Below, piece by piece: positions 54,185-62,830 of a DNA stretch of 64,000 nt. Both the position numbers and the translations under genes were made by a program. The DNA is taken from the NCBI RefSeq assembly GCF_007997005.1, contig NZ_VOSL01000044.1:124001-188000 (forward strand). Direction: 5' to 3'. This stretch comes from Lujinxingia vulgaris. Lineage in GTDB: Bacteria; Myxococcota_A; Bradymonadia; Bradymonadales; Bradymonadaceae. Within the stretch, counting starts at the first letter, position 1. The number at the start of each line of letters is the position of its first letter. Below the pieces are notes generated by a model. The model had not been told where the DNA came from and searched no databases. It saw only the letters and a program-made list of their open reading frames with translations.

Positions 54185-55807
54185 ATGCCCGATTCTCGCG
54201 GCGACATCGCCCGTACGATCGCTCGTCTCGATCACCCCGATGCCATCCACCAGGATGAGCTCCTGGCCACGCTCACCGCCCGGGGCGAAGAAGCCCGGGA
54301 GGTCGCTCTGGCCAGCCTGGGACTGATCAGCCCCCGGGTGCATCGCGCCCTGCTGCGCTGGCTGGGCTCCCGCGTCGATAGCGAGGCTGCCCTGGCGTTG
54401 ATGCGCTACATCTTTGATACGTCCGAGGTGATCGAGGAACAAAGCGGACGCACCCTGGCGATGGCCCTGCTCCAGCGGCTGGTGGAGGAGCATGCCGAGA
54501 GCGACAGCGCCCTGCGCGGACGCACCCGAGCCTTCTCCGAAGATCTGCTGGAGGACCGTGATCCGGAGGTTGTTGGCGGCGCCCTGCGTATGCTTCAGCG
54601 CGTCGGCGACGCCCGCTCCGCGATGCGCGTGGAGAGCCTGCGCGAGCCTCTGTCGGAGTCGAACCCGGCCGAGCTTCGCGCCACACTGGGAACTCTGAGC
54701 AACCTGACACTTGATGGCGGGCAGACGCGGTCGCGTCAGGAGGTTAGCGAGGACCTCATCGCCTCCGCCGGCCCCCGGCGGCGAGTGCTGGTACGCGAGT
54801 GGCGCCGGCGCCCGGACCGCACTGCGATAGCCTGCACTATCCTCAAGCGGCATCAAGGGCCGATCGATCAGGCGCTGCAGATCCTCATCGCTTCACCGGA
54901 GCCCGACGCGCGCGAGCTCCTTCAGCCCTACCTTGCGTCCCGCGACAGCGACCGCTTCACGCTCGCGTTGCAGGCTCTCGCTGCCTTCGCCTCCTCACCG
55001 GCGAGCACAGCGGAGCTGGAGGCGACTCGCCGCGCCCTGGCCCATCCGGACGTCCTGACCCGCCAGGCGGGCGCGGCCCTGTGTGCTGCCCTCTCCCCCG
55101 AAGATCCTCAGGTCGAACGCGCGCTCGTCAGCATGCTGCTGGAGTCGGACCCGGCAACCAACGAAGCCGCCGCGCGCGCCCTGGCGCATCTTCCCGGAGC
55201 GTTTGAAGAGGCTACCCTGGCGCGGGTAATCCGCGCCGCCGACATCAGCGTGCAACGGCTGCAGCACGCCGGCGCCGAGTCGGCCGCCATGGCGCTGGCC
55301 TGGACCCTTCGGGCCGCGGCGCGACGCCTCCCGAGCGATGCCAGCCCTCTGCCCGAGCTCCGAGCGCTCGCCATCGTCACCCTCAACCTCCCCGGCCAGC
55401 ACAGACCGCTTCAGGTCGCCTCCCTGGAACTTCTCGACGCCCTCAGCCTGCGCGCCACCGAGGCCTGGCCCGACGATCAGCTCGGCCGGCTCATCGCCAT
55501 CGCCTCGGGCGCCGACAACAAGCCCGCCTCGCGCGCCGCCGACATCCTCATTCGCGTCGCCCCGCAGGGTCTGCATGCGCTGGATGAGGCTGGCCAAAAC
55601 CCCGCCCTCGATCCCGAACGCCACCGCATCCCCCTGCTCTGCCGAAGCGCCAGCGACACCGCCTACCAGCGCTTAATCGAGCTCTGCGAGCACGACGACA
55701 CGCAGGTCCGTCAGGACGCGCACGACGCGCTGGCCACCCTTCGGCGACGCCGAAACGACGCCGACTTCATCGAAGCCCACTTCATCCCGGGGCCCCCCAG
55801 AGATTGA
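54185..55807 (+). CDS. Cytoplasmic HEAT-repeat-like protein
   Basis: The 540-residue protein is almost entirely helical, Ala/Leu/Arg-rich, and has no signal peptide or membrane segment. Two-helix repeats of HEAT/PBS type are visible, for example RDPEVVGGALRMLQRVGD, HPDVLTRQAGAALCAALSPEDP, ESDPATNEAAARALAHLP and HDDTQVRQDAHDALATLRRR. It is an alpha-solenoid binding scaffold with no enzymatic motif. GGAG lies upstream of the ATG at 54185. It is divergent from cpoB and convergent with the SDR/acyltransferase pair. The role is unknown. Confidence 0.78.
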   Translation: MPDSRGDIARTIARLDHPDAIHQDELLATLTARGEEAREVALASLGLISPRVHRALLRWLGSRVDSEAALALMRYIFDTSEVIEEQSGRTLAMALLQRLVEEHAESDSALRGRTRAFSEDLLEDRDPEVVGGALRMLQRVGDARSAMRVESLREPLSESNPAELRATLGTLSNLTLDGGQTRSRQEVSEDLIASAGPRRRVLVREWRRRPDRTAIACTILKRHQGPIDQALQILIASPEPDARELLQPYLASRDSDRFTLALQALAAFASSPASTAELEATRRALAHPDVLTRQAGAALCAALSPEDPQVERALVSMLLESDPATNEAAARALAHLPGAFEEATLARVIRAADISVQRLQHAGAESAAMALAWTLRAAARRLPSDASPLPELRALAIVTLNLPGQHRPLQVASLELLDALSLRATEAWPDDQLGRLIAIASGADNKPASRAADILIRVAPQGLHALDEAGQNPALDPERHRIPLLCRSASDTAYQRLIELCEHDDTQVRQDAHDALATLRRRRNDADFIEAHFIPGPPRD

Positions 55808-55843
55808 GATGGTTGCGGGCCATAAGGCCCGTGTGCGCCGTGG

Positions 55844-56761
55844 CTAGAAGGTCGCCCACATAAACGAATCCATCGTCTGAACCTCGTCGTAACGGGGCTC
55901 AAACCCGGTCGCCTCGGCGAAACGCGCCCCATCGACGACCACCGGGTATTTGACGTGGTTGAGCGAGCCTGGCGGCAACTTCGGCAGCCCAAACCGCCCC
56001 AGCGCGCTGGTAAAGAGCGGCTCCGGGAGCGCCAGCTGCTTGCGCCCGGTCGCCTTGATGAGCAACGAGAGCGGCACCGGCGGGGGCCCGGCCACGTTGA
56101 AGATCCCGCGCAACCTCGCGTTGAGCGCCAGCGCGATCGCACGCGCCATGTCCCGGTCATGAATGAACTGATACAGCGGGTCAAAGCCGAGCACCGTGGG
56201 TACCCGGGGACCGCGCAGATACGACGCCAGCGTGCCCTGGCCAGCATCTCCCAGGGCATAGCAGATGCGTAGCACCACGGTGTCGATCTTCGGAAAACGC
56301 CAGAGCGCCGAGCCTGCAAAAAGATCGGCCGCCACCAGGTCCGCAAGCTCCGGGAAGGTGCTCACCGCCATCGGGGGCTCCTCCTCGGTGTGGTAGAGCG
56401 GCGACTCCGCGTCCGCCCCGTAGAAGGTGTGCCGCCCGACAAAGATCGCCTGTTTGACCCCGTAGGTATCGCAGTGCTCAAAGACCACGCGCGTACCGCC
56501 GAGGTTGATGCGGTAGCGCTCCTGGGGTCGGGCCGAGAAGTGGGTGACCGTGGCCATATGAATGACCGCGTCGGGGCGCTCGGTGCGAAAGACCTCTTCG
56601 GCCGGGCGCTTGCGCACATCGACATGAAAGATCTTCACGCCCTCGGGCGCGTCCGCCCAGAAGCGGCGGTCGATGCCCAGGACCTCATGGCCCTCGCTTA
56701 AGAGCTCCGCCGTCAGAAGTCGGCCCAGCGCGCTGGCGATCCCGGTGATCAGCACCTTCAT
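55844..56761 (-). CDS. NAD-dependent epimerase/dehydratase family (extended SDR) protein
   Basis: The 305-residue protein starts [21 protein letters not shown], a Rossmann fold in which the glycine motif reads GIASALG. Asp-containing loops DVRKRP and [12 protein letters not shown] follow. The catalytic region does not show a standard YxxxK ([20 protein letters not shown]), so catalysis is uncertain. [14 protein letters not shown] and [11 protein letters not shown] are typical of sugar or hydroxyacyl SDRs. Its start overlaps the acyltransferase stop by 4 nt (ATGA), so the two are translationally coupled and may act in one lipid or envelope pathway. Confidence 0.85.
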   Translation of the reverse strand: MKVLITGIASALGRLLTAELLSEGHEVLGIDRRFWADAPEGVKIFHVDVRKRPAEEVFRTERPDAVIHMATVTHFSARPQERYRINLGGTRVVFEHCDTYGVKQAIFVGRHTFYGADAESPLYHTEEEPPMAVSTFPELADLVAADLFAGSALWRFPKIDTVVLRICYALGDAGQGTLASYLRGPRVPTVLGFDPLYQFIHDRDMARAIALALNARLRGIFNVAGPPPVPLSLLIKATGRKQLALPEPLFTSALGRFGLPKLPPGSLNHVKYPVVVDGARFAEATGFEPRYDEVQTMDSFMWATF

Positions 56762-57600
56762 CGCATACCTCCCTCAAGCTCGCCGCGCTCGACCGCGCCG
56801 CGGCGCCAGGTGCGCCCGCGTTCAATCAGCGCGGCGATCTCGTCTTGCACCCGCTGCACATGCCCCAGAATCACGTCGTCGGTCTCGGTGCCGGTGCCCT
56901 CAAAGACCAGCGGCTCTCCGTAGAAGATCTGGCAGGCCACCGGCAGGGGCAGCGGCAGACCGTAGCTGGTCAGCGGGATGTAAGGTGCGCCGATCATCTT
57001 CGCCAGCCCTTTGAGGTGCCTTACGGTCGGGATGGCCTCCTCCCCGCCGATGAAGGCAAAGGGAACGATCGGCGTGTTGGTCTTCATCGCCAGGCGGACA
57101 AATCCGCTGCCAAAACGCACCAGCTTGTAGCGGTCGCGGTAGAGCTTGCCGGTGCCCCGGGCCCCCTCGGGAAAGACCATCAGGCAGCGCTCATCTTCGA
57201 GCAGTCGCTCGGCATGCTCGGGAAGCCCGGTGAACTGCCCCACCCGGCTGAACCAGTGCGAGACGAAGGGCCAGCGGTTGGCAAACTTCTCGACCATCCC
57301 CTGGCCGAGCCTCGGCGACTCCAACCCCAGCAGAAGCGAGGCCAACACCATCGCCCCATCCACAGGAAGCCCGCCGGAGTGGTTGCCGACGACCATCACC
57401 CGGCCCTGCGCGGGCACATGCTCCTGCCCGAAACAACGCACCCGAAAATAGGTGCGGTAGAATGGCGCGAGCATCGAGAAAAAGATCTCCAGATGATCTC
57501 GGGAGATGCCGTAAGGGTCGAGCCCGTAACGGTTAAAAGGAAGTTCAAGGCGACGGATCGCCTCAGCAACCTGCGCGTCGACCAGCACGTCAGACATCAT
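56758..57600 (-). CDS. Lysophospholipid acyltransferase (PlsC-like, LPLAT/MGAT type)
   Basis: A predicted acyl-CoA/ACP-dependent acyltransferase of glycerolipids. The 280-residue protein has the active-site His in [15 protein letters not shown], the longer spaced variant of NHx4D seen in MGAT-like enzymes, then [15 protein letters not shown], the substrate motif VFPEGARG with GSGFVRLA, and [14 protein letters not shown]. There is no strong membrane segment, so it may be membrane-associated. It is the first gene of a pair with the SDR. It starts at MMSDVLVD; M1 and M2 cannot be told apart. Confidence 0.88.
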   Translation of the reverse strand: MMSDVLVDAQVAEAIRRLELPFNRYGLDPYGISRDHLEIFFSMLAPFYRTYFRVRCFGQEHVPAQGRVMVVGNHSGGLPVDGAMVLASLLLGLESPRLGQGMVEKFANRWPFVSHWFSRVGQFTGLPEHAERLLEDERCLMVFPEGARGTGKLYRDRYKLVRFGSGFVRLAMKTNTPIVPFAFIGGEEAIPTVRHLKGLAKMIGAPYIPLTSYGLPLPLPVACQIFYGEPLVFEGTGTETDDVILGHVQRVQDEIAALIERGRTWRRGAVERGELEGGMR

Positions 57601-57734
57601 GGGGGTACATCCTCGTTAACACTGCAAATGGCAGCTGGTCATACCACGTGCGCCCCGGGGTGCGCGAGATCTTCTCGGGCGCTCTCAACGTCTCCGTTGC
57701 CCAACGCGTTGAGGATTCTCACGGTCGCAAAACG

Positions 57735-57768
57735 CAGAGAGCGCGCCCTGTTCAAAGGGCGCGCTCTC
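57735..57768 (-). terminator. Probable terminator after the pseudokinase gene
   Basis: AGAGCGCGCCCT (57738-57749) pairs with AGGGCGCGCTCT (57756-57767). On the minus strand it is followed by CTGCGTTTTG, a weak T-run. It lies 31 nt past the stop of the 57799 gene. Confidence 0.65.
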
Positions 57769-57798
57769 AATGTGACTCATCGCTTCGCGCGAGAATGC

Positions 57799-60099
57799 TC
57801 ACTCGGGGGTGGCGCAGCAGCGGAAGCCGATGTTGGCCTCACCCGAGCCGGGTGCTTTCGGCGAGGAGTAGCGGCAGGAGGCCACTTCCGACTCGCTGTC
57901 GTAGCCGCCGCCCGCCACGCGCTGCTCTTCCACCCACTCAAAGACGTTGCCCGTCATATCAAACGCGCCCGAGCGGCTGCGGCATTGCGCAAAGCTGCCG
58001 GCGGCGGCCAGGCTGCGCTCAAAGCCGTCTTCGTCGGCGGTGTTGCAGCGGTCGGCGTCGTAGGAGTTGCCGTAAGGGAACGCCGAGCCGCCGCAGGCCG
58101 AGCGCCACTCGCTCATGGTGCAGAGGCGTTTGTTGTCCTGGGCGCAGAGGCGGCGCGCTTCGAACCAGGTCACGCGGTTTTTGGGGGCGCGGCCCCGTCC
58201 CGGATACTCGTACGCATCGACGCAGAAGTTGCCCGCGTTGGCACGGACGAGCAGCATGCCGGGAGGGCAGTTCGTAGCGTTAGCAGCCGGCCGGGGAGCC
58301 TGCTGGGTCGGGCGCGATGCCCCGCCAGTCTGCGCGGGTTGGCTGGCCGAGCTTCCGTTGCCCGCGCCTCCAGAAGAGGCCGGGGAGCTGGCCTGAGCAA
58401 CGACCGACTCAGTGGTCGCCGCTTCTTCGGCCTGGCGAGCATCTTCGGCGAGCTCTTCGGCGCGGGTTTGCGCGGCCTGGGTGGCGTCGCTGAGCGCCTT
58501 CTCGGTCTGTGGCTCGGCCTGGGCCAGAAGGGCCGCAAACGCCTCACGCTCGGCCCGGGCGGCCGCCTCATCGGCGTCATCGCCGGCGTCTGGAGCAGGT
58601 GTCTCGTCTGGCTCGGCTGCGACCTCCACGGTCTCATTGGCCTGGGCGACGGGCTCCGACGTGGTGGTGGTTTCCTCTTCACCGCCGCGCGTCAGCGCAA
58701 AGGCCGCGACCAGGACCACCACAAGCACGATCGCTGCGATCAAGCCCGCCGAAGATTTCGACTCCTTGCGTGCCGGCTTTGTATGGGCTTTCGGCGCGGC
58801 AGCCACCTGGGTCGGAACCACCGGGGGGCGCTCTTCAAGCTCGGGCTCATCGCTGGCAAGCGGCGCTTCGGGCGCCTCCGGAGGTGCCGTCGGAGGGGCC
58901 ACAGGCGGAGCCGGGGCGCTCGGAGCCTTTGCCGGGGTCGGGTGGGCATCGCGATCGACCTCGTTGGTCGGCAACATGTCGATGAGCTCGGGCTTTTGGC
59001 TCGATCGCTTCACCTCGACGGTGGCGATGTCGTCTTCGAGGGGCTCGCCAATATCCATCGGCGTCTCGACCGCGAGCGGATCGGCCCCCGGCGCTCCGGG
59101 CGGGGCGACGGGAGGAGCCGGCGGAGCCGCCGGCGCTTCGCTGACCACCCCGGCGTTTGCCAGGCGAAGTCCCGTATCCACGATTGTCGAGAAGTCCTCG
59201 CTGAGCGCCTCGACCGAGGCGTAGCGCTCCCCGCGATCAAAGGCCATAGCCCGACGCACAAGCGCGTCGACCGCTTCCAGCTGCGAATCCCCCCGGTAGC
59301 TCCCCGCGCTGTGCTCCTGCCCGAAGACCATCGCTTTGATCAGGGCGCCCACGCTGTAGACGTCCACGCGCGCATCCGGCGTCACCGAGGCGCTGCGCAG
59401 CTCCGGCGCCACAAAGGGGCTCTCATCGGCCCGGCCCGCAAAGACCTCTGGCGCCAGCGCGGCCAGCACATAGGTGTCGGTAACCTTGAGCAGGTCCGGC
59501 ATCAGAATGATGTTCTGCGGCTTGAGGTTGCCGTGCGGGTAGTCGCGGCCGATATGCTGCAAGGCCAGCGTGATCTGCTGGATAATCGGCTCCAGCTCGT
59601 CGAGCTCGAAGCGCTGCTCGCGCTCGCTGCGCATCTTCAGCACTTTGTCGAGGCTTAGCCCCTCCAGGTGCTGCATCGACACCCAGGGGTGCCCCTTATG
59701 CACGCCGCTATCATGGAGTCGCACCACATTGCGCTGGGTCAGCGCCCGGGCCGCCCGCGTCGCTTTCAAGAAGCGCTCCTCATCAATGGGAGTGCGAAGC
59801 ACATCGGTGGCGAAGAGCTTGATGGCGACATCGGTCTCAATGAGCGTGTCTTCGGCCCGGTAGACCTGACCGAAACTCCCCTCGCCGATGCGCTCTTCAA
59901 GTTTAAAGCGCTCGGCGATGACCTCGCCAGGCGGAAAGTAGAGCCCCTGGACGTCAAGCGCCTTAAGCTCCATCGTCATCCTACGCAGCCCTTCGGCCGA
60001 GGTTTTGGTTTTGCGGCGCGCGCGACGCAGCCCCACCCCGCAGTTGGGGCACTTCTGCGCATCGTCTTCGACTGGACTTCCACACTGATGACAGAGCAC
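57799..60099 (-). CDS. Zinc-ribbon pseudokinase fused to a formylglycine-enzyme-like (sulfatase-modifying) domain
   Basis: 766 residues, with a GTG start at 60099 after GGGAGGT. Residues 3-20 form a zinc ribbon (CHQC...CPNC). Residues about 64-320 have a Ser/Thr kinase fold with an intact glycine loop (GEGSFGQV) and VAIK lysine 94, but the catalytic loop is H189-G-N191-LKPQN instead of HRD, and DFG is replaced by D208-T-Y. It is therefore probably a pseudokinase. A Pro/Ala linker, a membrane segment (about 447-470: GLIAAIVLVVVLVAAFAL) and an Ala/Glu-rich coil lead to an FGE-sulfatase-type domain at the C-terminus: PPGMLLVRANAGNFCVDAYEYP, RLCTMSEWRSAC, GNVFEWVEE. The latter may be a structural rather than catalytic module. 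Confidence 0.85.
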   Translation of the reverse strand: MLCHQCGSPVEDDAQKCPNCGVGLRRARRKTKTSAEGLRRMTMELKALDVQGLYFPPGEVIAERFKLEERIGEGSFGQVYRAEDTLIETDVAIKLFATDVLRTPIDEERFLKATRAARALTQRNVVRLHDSGVHKGHPWVSMQHLEGLSLDKVLKMRSEREQRFELDELEPIIQQITLALQHIGRDYPHGNLKPQNIILMPDLLKVTDTYVLAALAPEVFAGRADESPFVAPELRSASVTPDARVDVYSVGALIKAMVFGQEHSAGSYRGDSQLEAVDALVRRAMAFDRGERYASVEALSEDFSTIVDTGLRLANAGVVSEAPAAPPAPPVAPPGAPGADPLAVETPMDIGEPLEDDIATVEVKRSSQKPELIDMLPTNEVDRDAHPTPAKAPSAPAPPVAPPTAPPEAPEAPLASDEPELEERPPVVPTQVAAAPKAHTKPARKESKSSAGLIAAIVLVVVLVAAFALTRGGEEETTTTSEPVAQANETVEVAAEPDETPAPDAGDDADEAAARAEREAFAALLAQAEPQTEKALSDATQAAQTRAEELAEDARQAEEAATTESVVAQASSPASSGGAGNGSSASQPAQTGGASRPTQQAPRPAANATNCPPGMLLVRANAGNFCVDAYEYPGRGRAPKNRVTWFEARRLCAQDNKRLCTMSEWRSACGGSAFPYGNSYDADRCNTADEDGFERSLAAAGSFAQCRSRSGAFDMTGNVFEWVEEQRVAGGGYDSESEVASCRYSSPKAPGSGEANIGFRCCATPE

Positions 60100-60259
60100 G
60101 GTCTTTTACCTCCCGGAATCTCCGGGCTTAAGCGCCCCTTCGCTCGCCCGGACCACAGGGGGTAGGTCGGCGAAATCAGGGCGCATTCTGGGTACAGATA
60201 AACGGATCGCAGGGATTAGCAAATTGCCCCCGCACGCGCAACACAAGGCTGCGCGCTCC

Positions 60260-62542
60260 TTAGAGCTGACGCGGCGGAAGCGCCATCCCATCCTCGGACG
60301 TCCCCGCATCGGGCGCGTCATCCTCGGAAGACTCTGCCGCCTCGTCGTCCGAGGTCAGCTCCCCACCCTCACCGCGGGCATCTTCCGCCTCCGTAGCGTC
60401 GGGAGCATTCGCCGCATCCTCACTCACCGGTGCAGCGGCCGGCTCATCGTCTTTCGGAGTGGCATCCGGAGACGTCTCAACGGCTGACGGCCCGGTGTCC
60501 GGCGAAGCTTCTGCGGGCACTTCCGTCGCGTCGTCTTCTGCGGGCGCCGATGCAGGAGGTTCAGGTGCCGTCGGCTCCTGAGGCTCAGGGGCTTCCGGTT
60601 CTGGCGAGGCGGGTTCGGGCGGCACGGAATCGGGAGCTCGTTCTGGTGGCGGTGTCGAGACTTCCGGCTCGGGTTTAGGCGCCTGGTCTGGCGCGGGCCG
60701 CGTTGAGGCGGGTCTTCTGGCAGACGCCTCACCGCACGCCTCGACTGCCTCAATCCTGGCGGTGGCCGCACCGGGGGAGTGCGCCAGAAGTGCCTCATAG
60801 TGCTCCCGGGCCTGGTCGCATTGTCTGGCACCGAGCGCCGCGCCAAGCTGGCGTTCAAGGTTCGCGACGCGGTTGATCCGTGTCTCAAGCGCCGCGGCGC
60901 GCACATCGTCACTTGCGGCAGCGGCGAGCGCCTGGCGCGCCTCCTCAATCTGACCGGCCTCAATAAGGTACCCGACCGCGGCCTCAATGCCGGCCCATTG
61001 CCCCTGGCCAACTTCCGCGCTGGCCTCAGCGACGACATCGGTCGGGGCCTGGGTGTTTCGCCAGATGCTCCACCCCATCGCCAGCCCCACCACCGCCACG
61101 GTGCTCAGCGCGGCGACCAGTGCTGGCGAGCGTTGTCGTCTTCGACGCCGACGCGGCCAGGGGGCATCGGTTCCTCCAAAGGCGAACGCCTCCTCGCCAT
61201 CCATACTCGGCTCGGAGGCAAGCTCGGCGCGAAAGACGGGCGCCGGATCCGAATCCAGCGCCATCTCCACCGGCCCCACAGGGCCGCTCTCCAGCTGAAG
61301 CTCACCATCGATGCGGGGGCCGGAGAGGCCATCGTCATGAAGATCGGCGCTCTCGCTCCCCTGACTGCTCTCGGCCAGGCCCCGGCTGCCAGCCTCCTGG
61401 CGCTTGAGCGCCGCCGCACGCCCGGCCTCCCGGGCGCCCCGAGGCGCCTCCACACGCCCGCCGCCTTCCACCACCTCCAGCAGCTCAGCCAGCGCCTCGG
61501 CATCCGCCGGTCGATCCTCGGGAGCCTTGGCCAGACAGCGCAGAATGACCGCCTCCAGATTCTCATCCACCTCCACCCCGGGTCGAACCAGACTCGGGAG
61601 CGGTGGCGCGTCATGGAGCTGCTTGTTGAGGATCGCGAACTTGTTTTTCCCCTTAAAAGGCAACTTCCCGGTCGCCATAAAGAAGAGCATCACGCCCAGC
61701 GCATAAAGATCCGAGCGCGGGTCGGCCACATCCCCCCTGGCCTGCTCCGGCGACATGAACTCCGGCGTGCCAAAGATCGATCCCGTCTCGGTCATCGGGG
61801 CGTCATCATCATCGGCGATCTTCGCAATACCGAAGTCGAGCACCTTCACCGCGAAGCGACCCTTACGAGCCGGCATCAACATCAGGTTATCGGGCTTTAA
61901 GTCGCGGTGAATCACGCCCTGGGCGTGCGCGGCACGAAGCACCTCGCAGACCTGCAGCCCGATCGAGACGACGTTCTCCCGATCCAGCGGCCCCTGATTG
62001 CGCAGCACCTCGGTGAGACTTTTGCCTTCGATGAACTCGGTGATCAGGTAGAGCGCGCCGTTCTCATGCTGGCCGTACTCCAGAAGCGTCACCGCGTTGG
62101 GGTGGTTGACCTTGCAGTAGGAGCGCGCCTCATTGAGAAAGCGGAGCACGATGCGCTCATCGGAGGTGAACTTCTGGTTGAGAAACTTCACCGCGACGCG
62201 CTGCCCGAGCTTCTCGTTGAGCCCCAGGTACACATCGCCCATCCCGCCGGATCCGATGGGCTCGATGATCTTGAACTTTCCACCGACCACATCGCCGATG
62301 CAGCTGTCTTTTACCGCCCGAATGGGCACCAGCGGTGCGCCACACTTGACGCAGTAGCCCCCGCCGCTCTTCTGCGAGACCATGCAGCTCTTGCAGATCT
62401 TGACGATCTGGCGGGCCTCCCCGGCTGCGATCTCCTGCGGCTTATCCGAGGGCATCGTCAATGGCGAGGACTCCCGGGCGTCATCATGGACCGGTGAGGT
62501 GTCGCGACGCGGGCGCGGGTTTTGGGCGTCATCCTGACTCAA
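60260..62542 (-). CDS. Zinc-ribbon Ser/Thr protein kinase, membrane-anchored
   Basis: An active-looking eukaryote-like kinase. The N-terminal zinc ribbon (CKSCMVSQ...YCVKC) is followed by the kinase domain with GSGGMGDVYLG, VAVKFL, IHRDLKPDN, the DFGIAK motif and GTPEFMSPEQ. A linker leads to a membrane segment (ALVAALSTVAVVGLAMGWSIW) and a long acidic, Pro/Glu-rich tail of about 150 residues outside the cell. The start is uncertain: the TTG at 62542 has AGGA about 6 nt upstream and is preferred; the longer GTG at 62587 and the ATG at 62455 lack a ribosome-binding site. It lies upstream of the pseudokinase on the same strand. Confidence 0.9.
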   Translation of the reverse strand: MSQDDAQNPRPRRDTSPVHDDARESSPLTMPSDKPQEIAAGEARQIVKICKSCMVSQKSGGGYCVKCGAPLVPIRAVKDSCIGDVVGGKFKIIEPIGSGGMGDVYLGLNEKLGQRVAVKFLNQKFTSDERIVLRFLNEARSYCKVNHPNAVTLLEYGQHENGALYLITEFIEGKSLTEVLRNQGPLDRENVVSIGLQVCEVLRAAHAQGVIHRDLKPDNLMLMPARKGRFAVKVLDFGIAKIADDDDAPMTETGSIFGTPEFMSPEQARGDVADPRSDLYALGVMLFFMATGKLPFKGKNKFAILNKQLHDAPPLPSLVRPGVEVDENLEAVILRCLAKAPEDRPADAEALAELLEVVEGGGRVEAPRGAREAGRAAALKRQEAGSRGLAESSQGSESADLHDDGLSGPRIDGELQLESGPVGPVEMALDSDPAPVFRAELASEPSMDGEEAFAFGGTDAPWPRRRRRRQRSPALVAALSTVAVVGLAMGWSIWRNTQAPTDVVAEASAEVGQGQWAGIEAAVGYLIEAGQIEEARQALAAAASDDVRAAALETRINRVANLERQLGAALGARQCDQAREHYEALLAHSPGAATARIEAVEACGEASARRPASTRPAPDQAPKPEPEVSTPPPERAPDSVPPEPASPEPEAPEPQEPTAPEPPASAPAEDDATEVPAEASPDTGPSAVETSPDATPKDDEPAAAPVSEDAANAPDATEAEDARGEGGELTSDDEAAESSEDDAPDAGTSEDGMALPPRQL

Positions 62543-62830
62543 AGCGCTTCCTGGGTGGCCGTCCCGAACAATCCCTGTTCTTTTCACGGGCAGTTGACAC
62601 TCGGACGAGGCATACTCGCCAGTATTCTGCCACGGTAGTCGTCGGGATCAACAAATCGGCCTGGTGAGGCGAAGAGCGGCTCATCATCACGGCCAGCGCG
62701 ATCGCAATACGAGGTAGCGCGCACCTTTTTTGCCCCATCGCGCTGTGCTATGCCGGGCCGGTGACGCTGAACAATCGCCCCGCACCGATGCCGGGGCGCC
62801 GAACTGTCCCTCTGAAGATGGAGCGCCCAG

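Noticed and set aside
62594-62628. Promoter starting at TTGACA for the YhaM gene
   Set aside because: No acceptable -10 element lies 15-19 nt downstream; the nearest (TATTCT) is 23 nt away.
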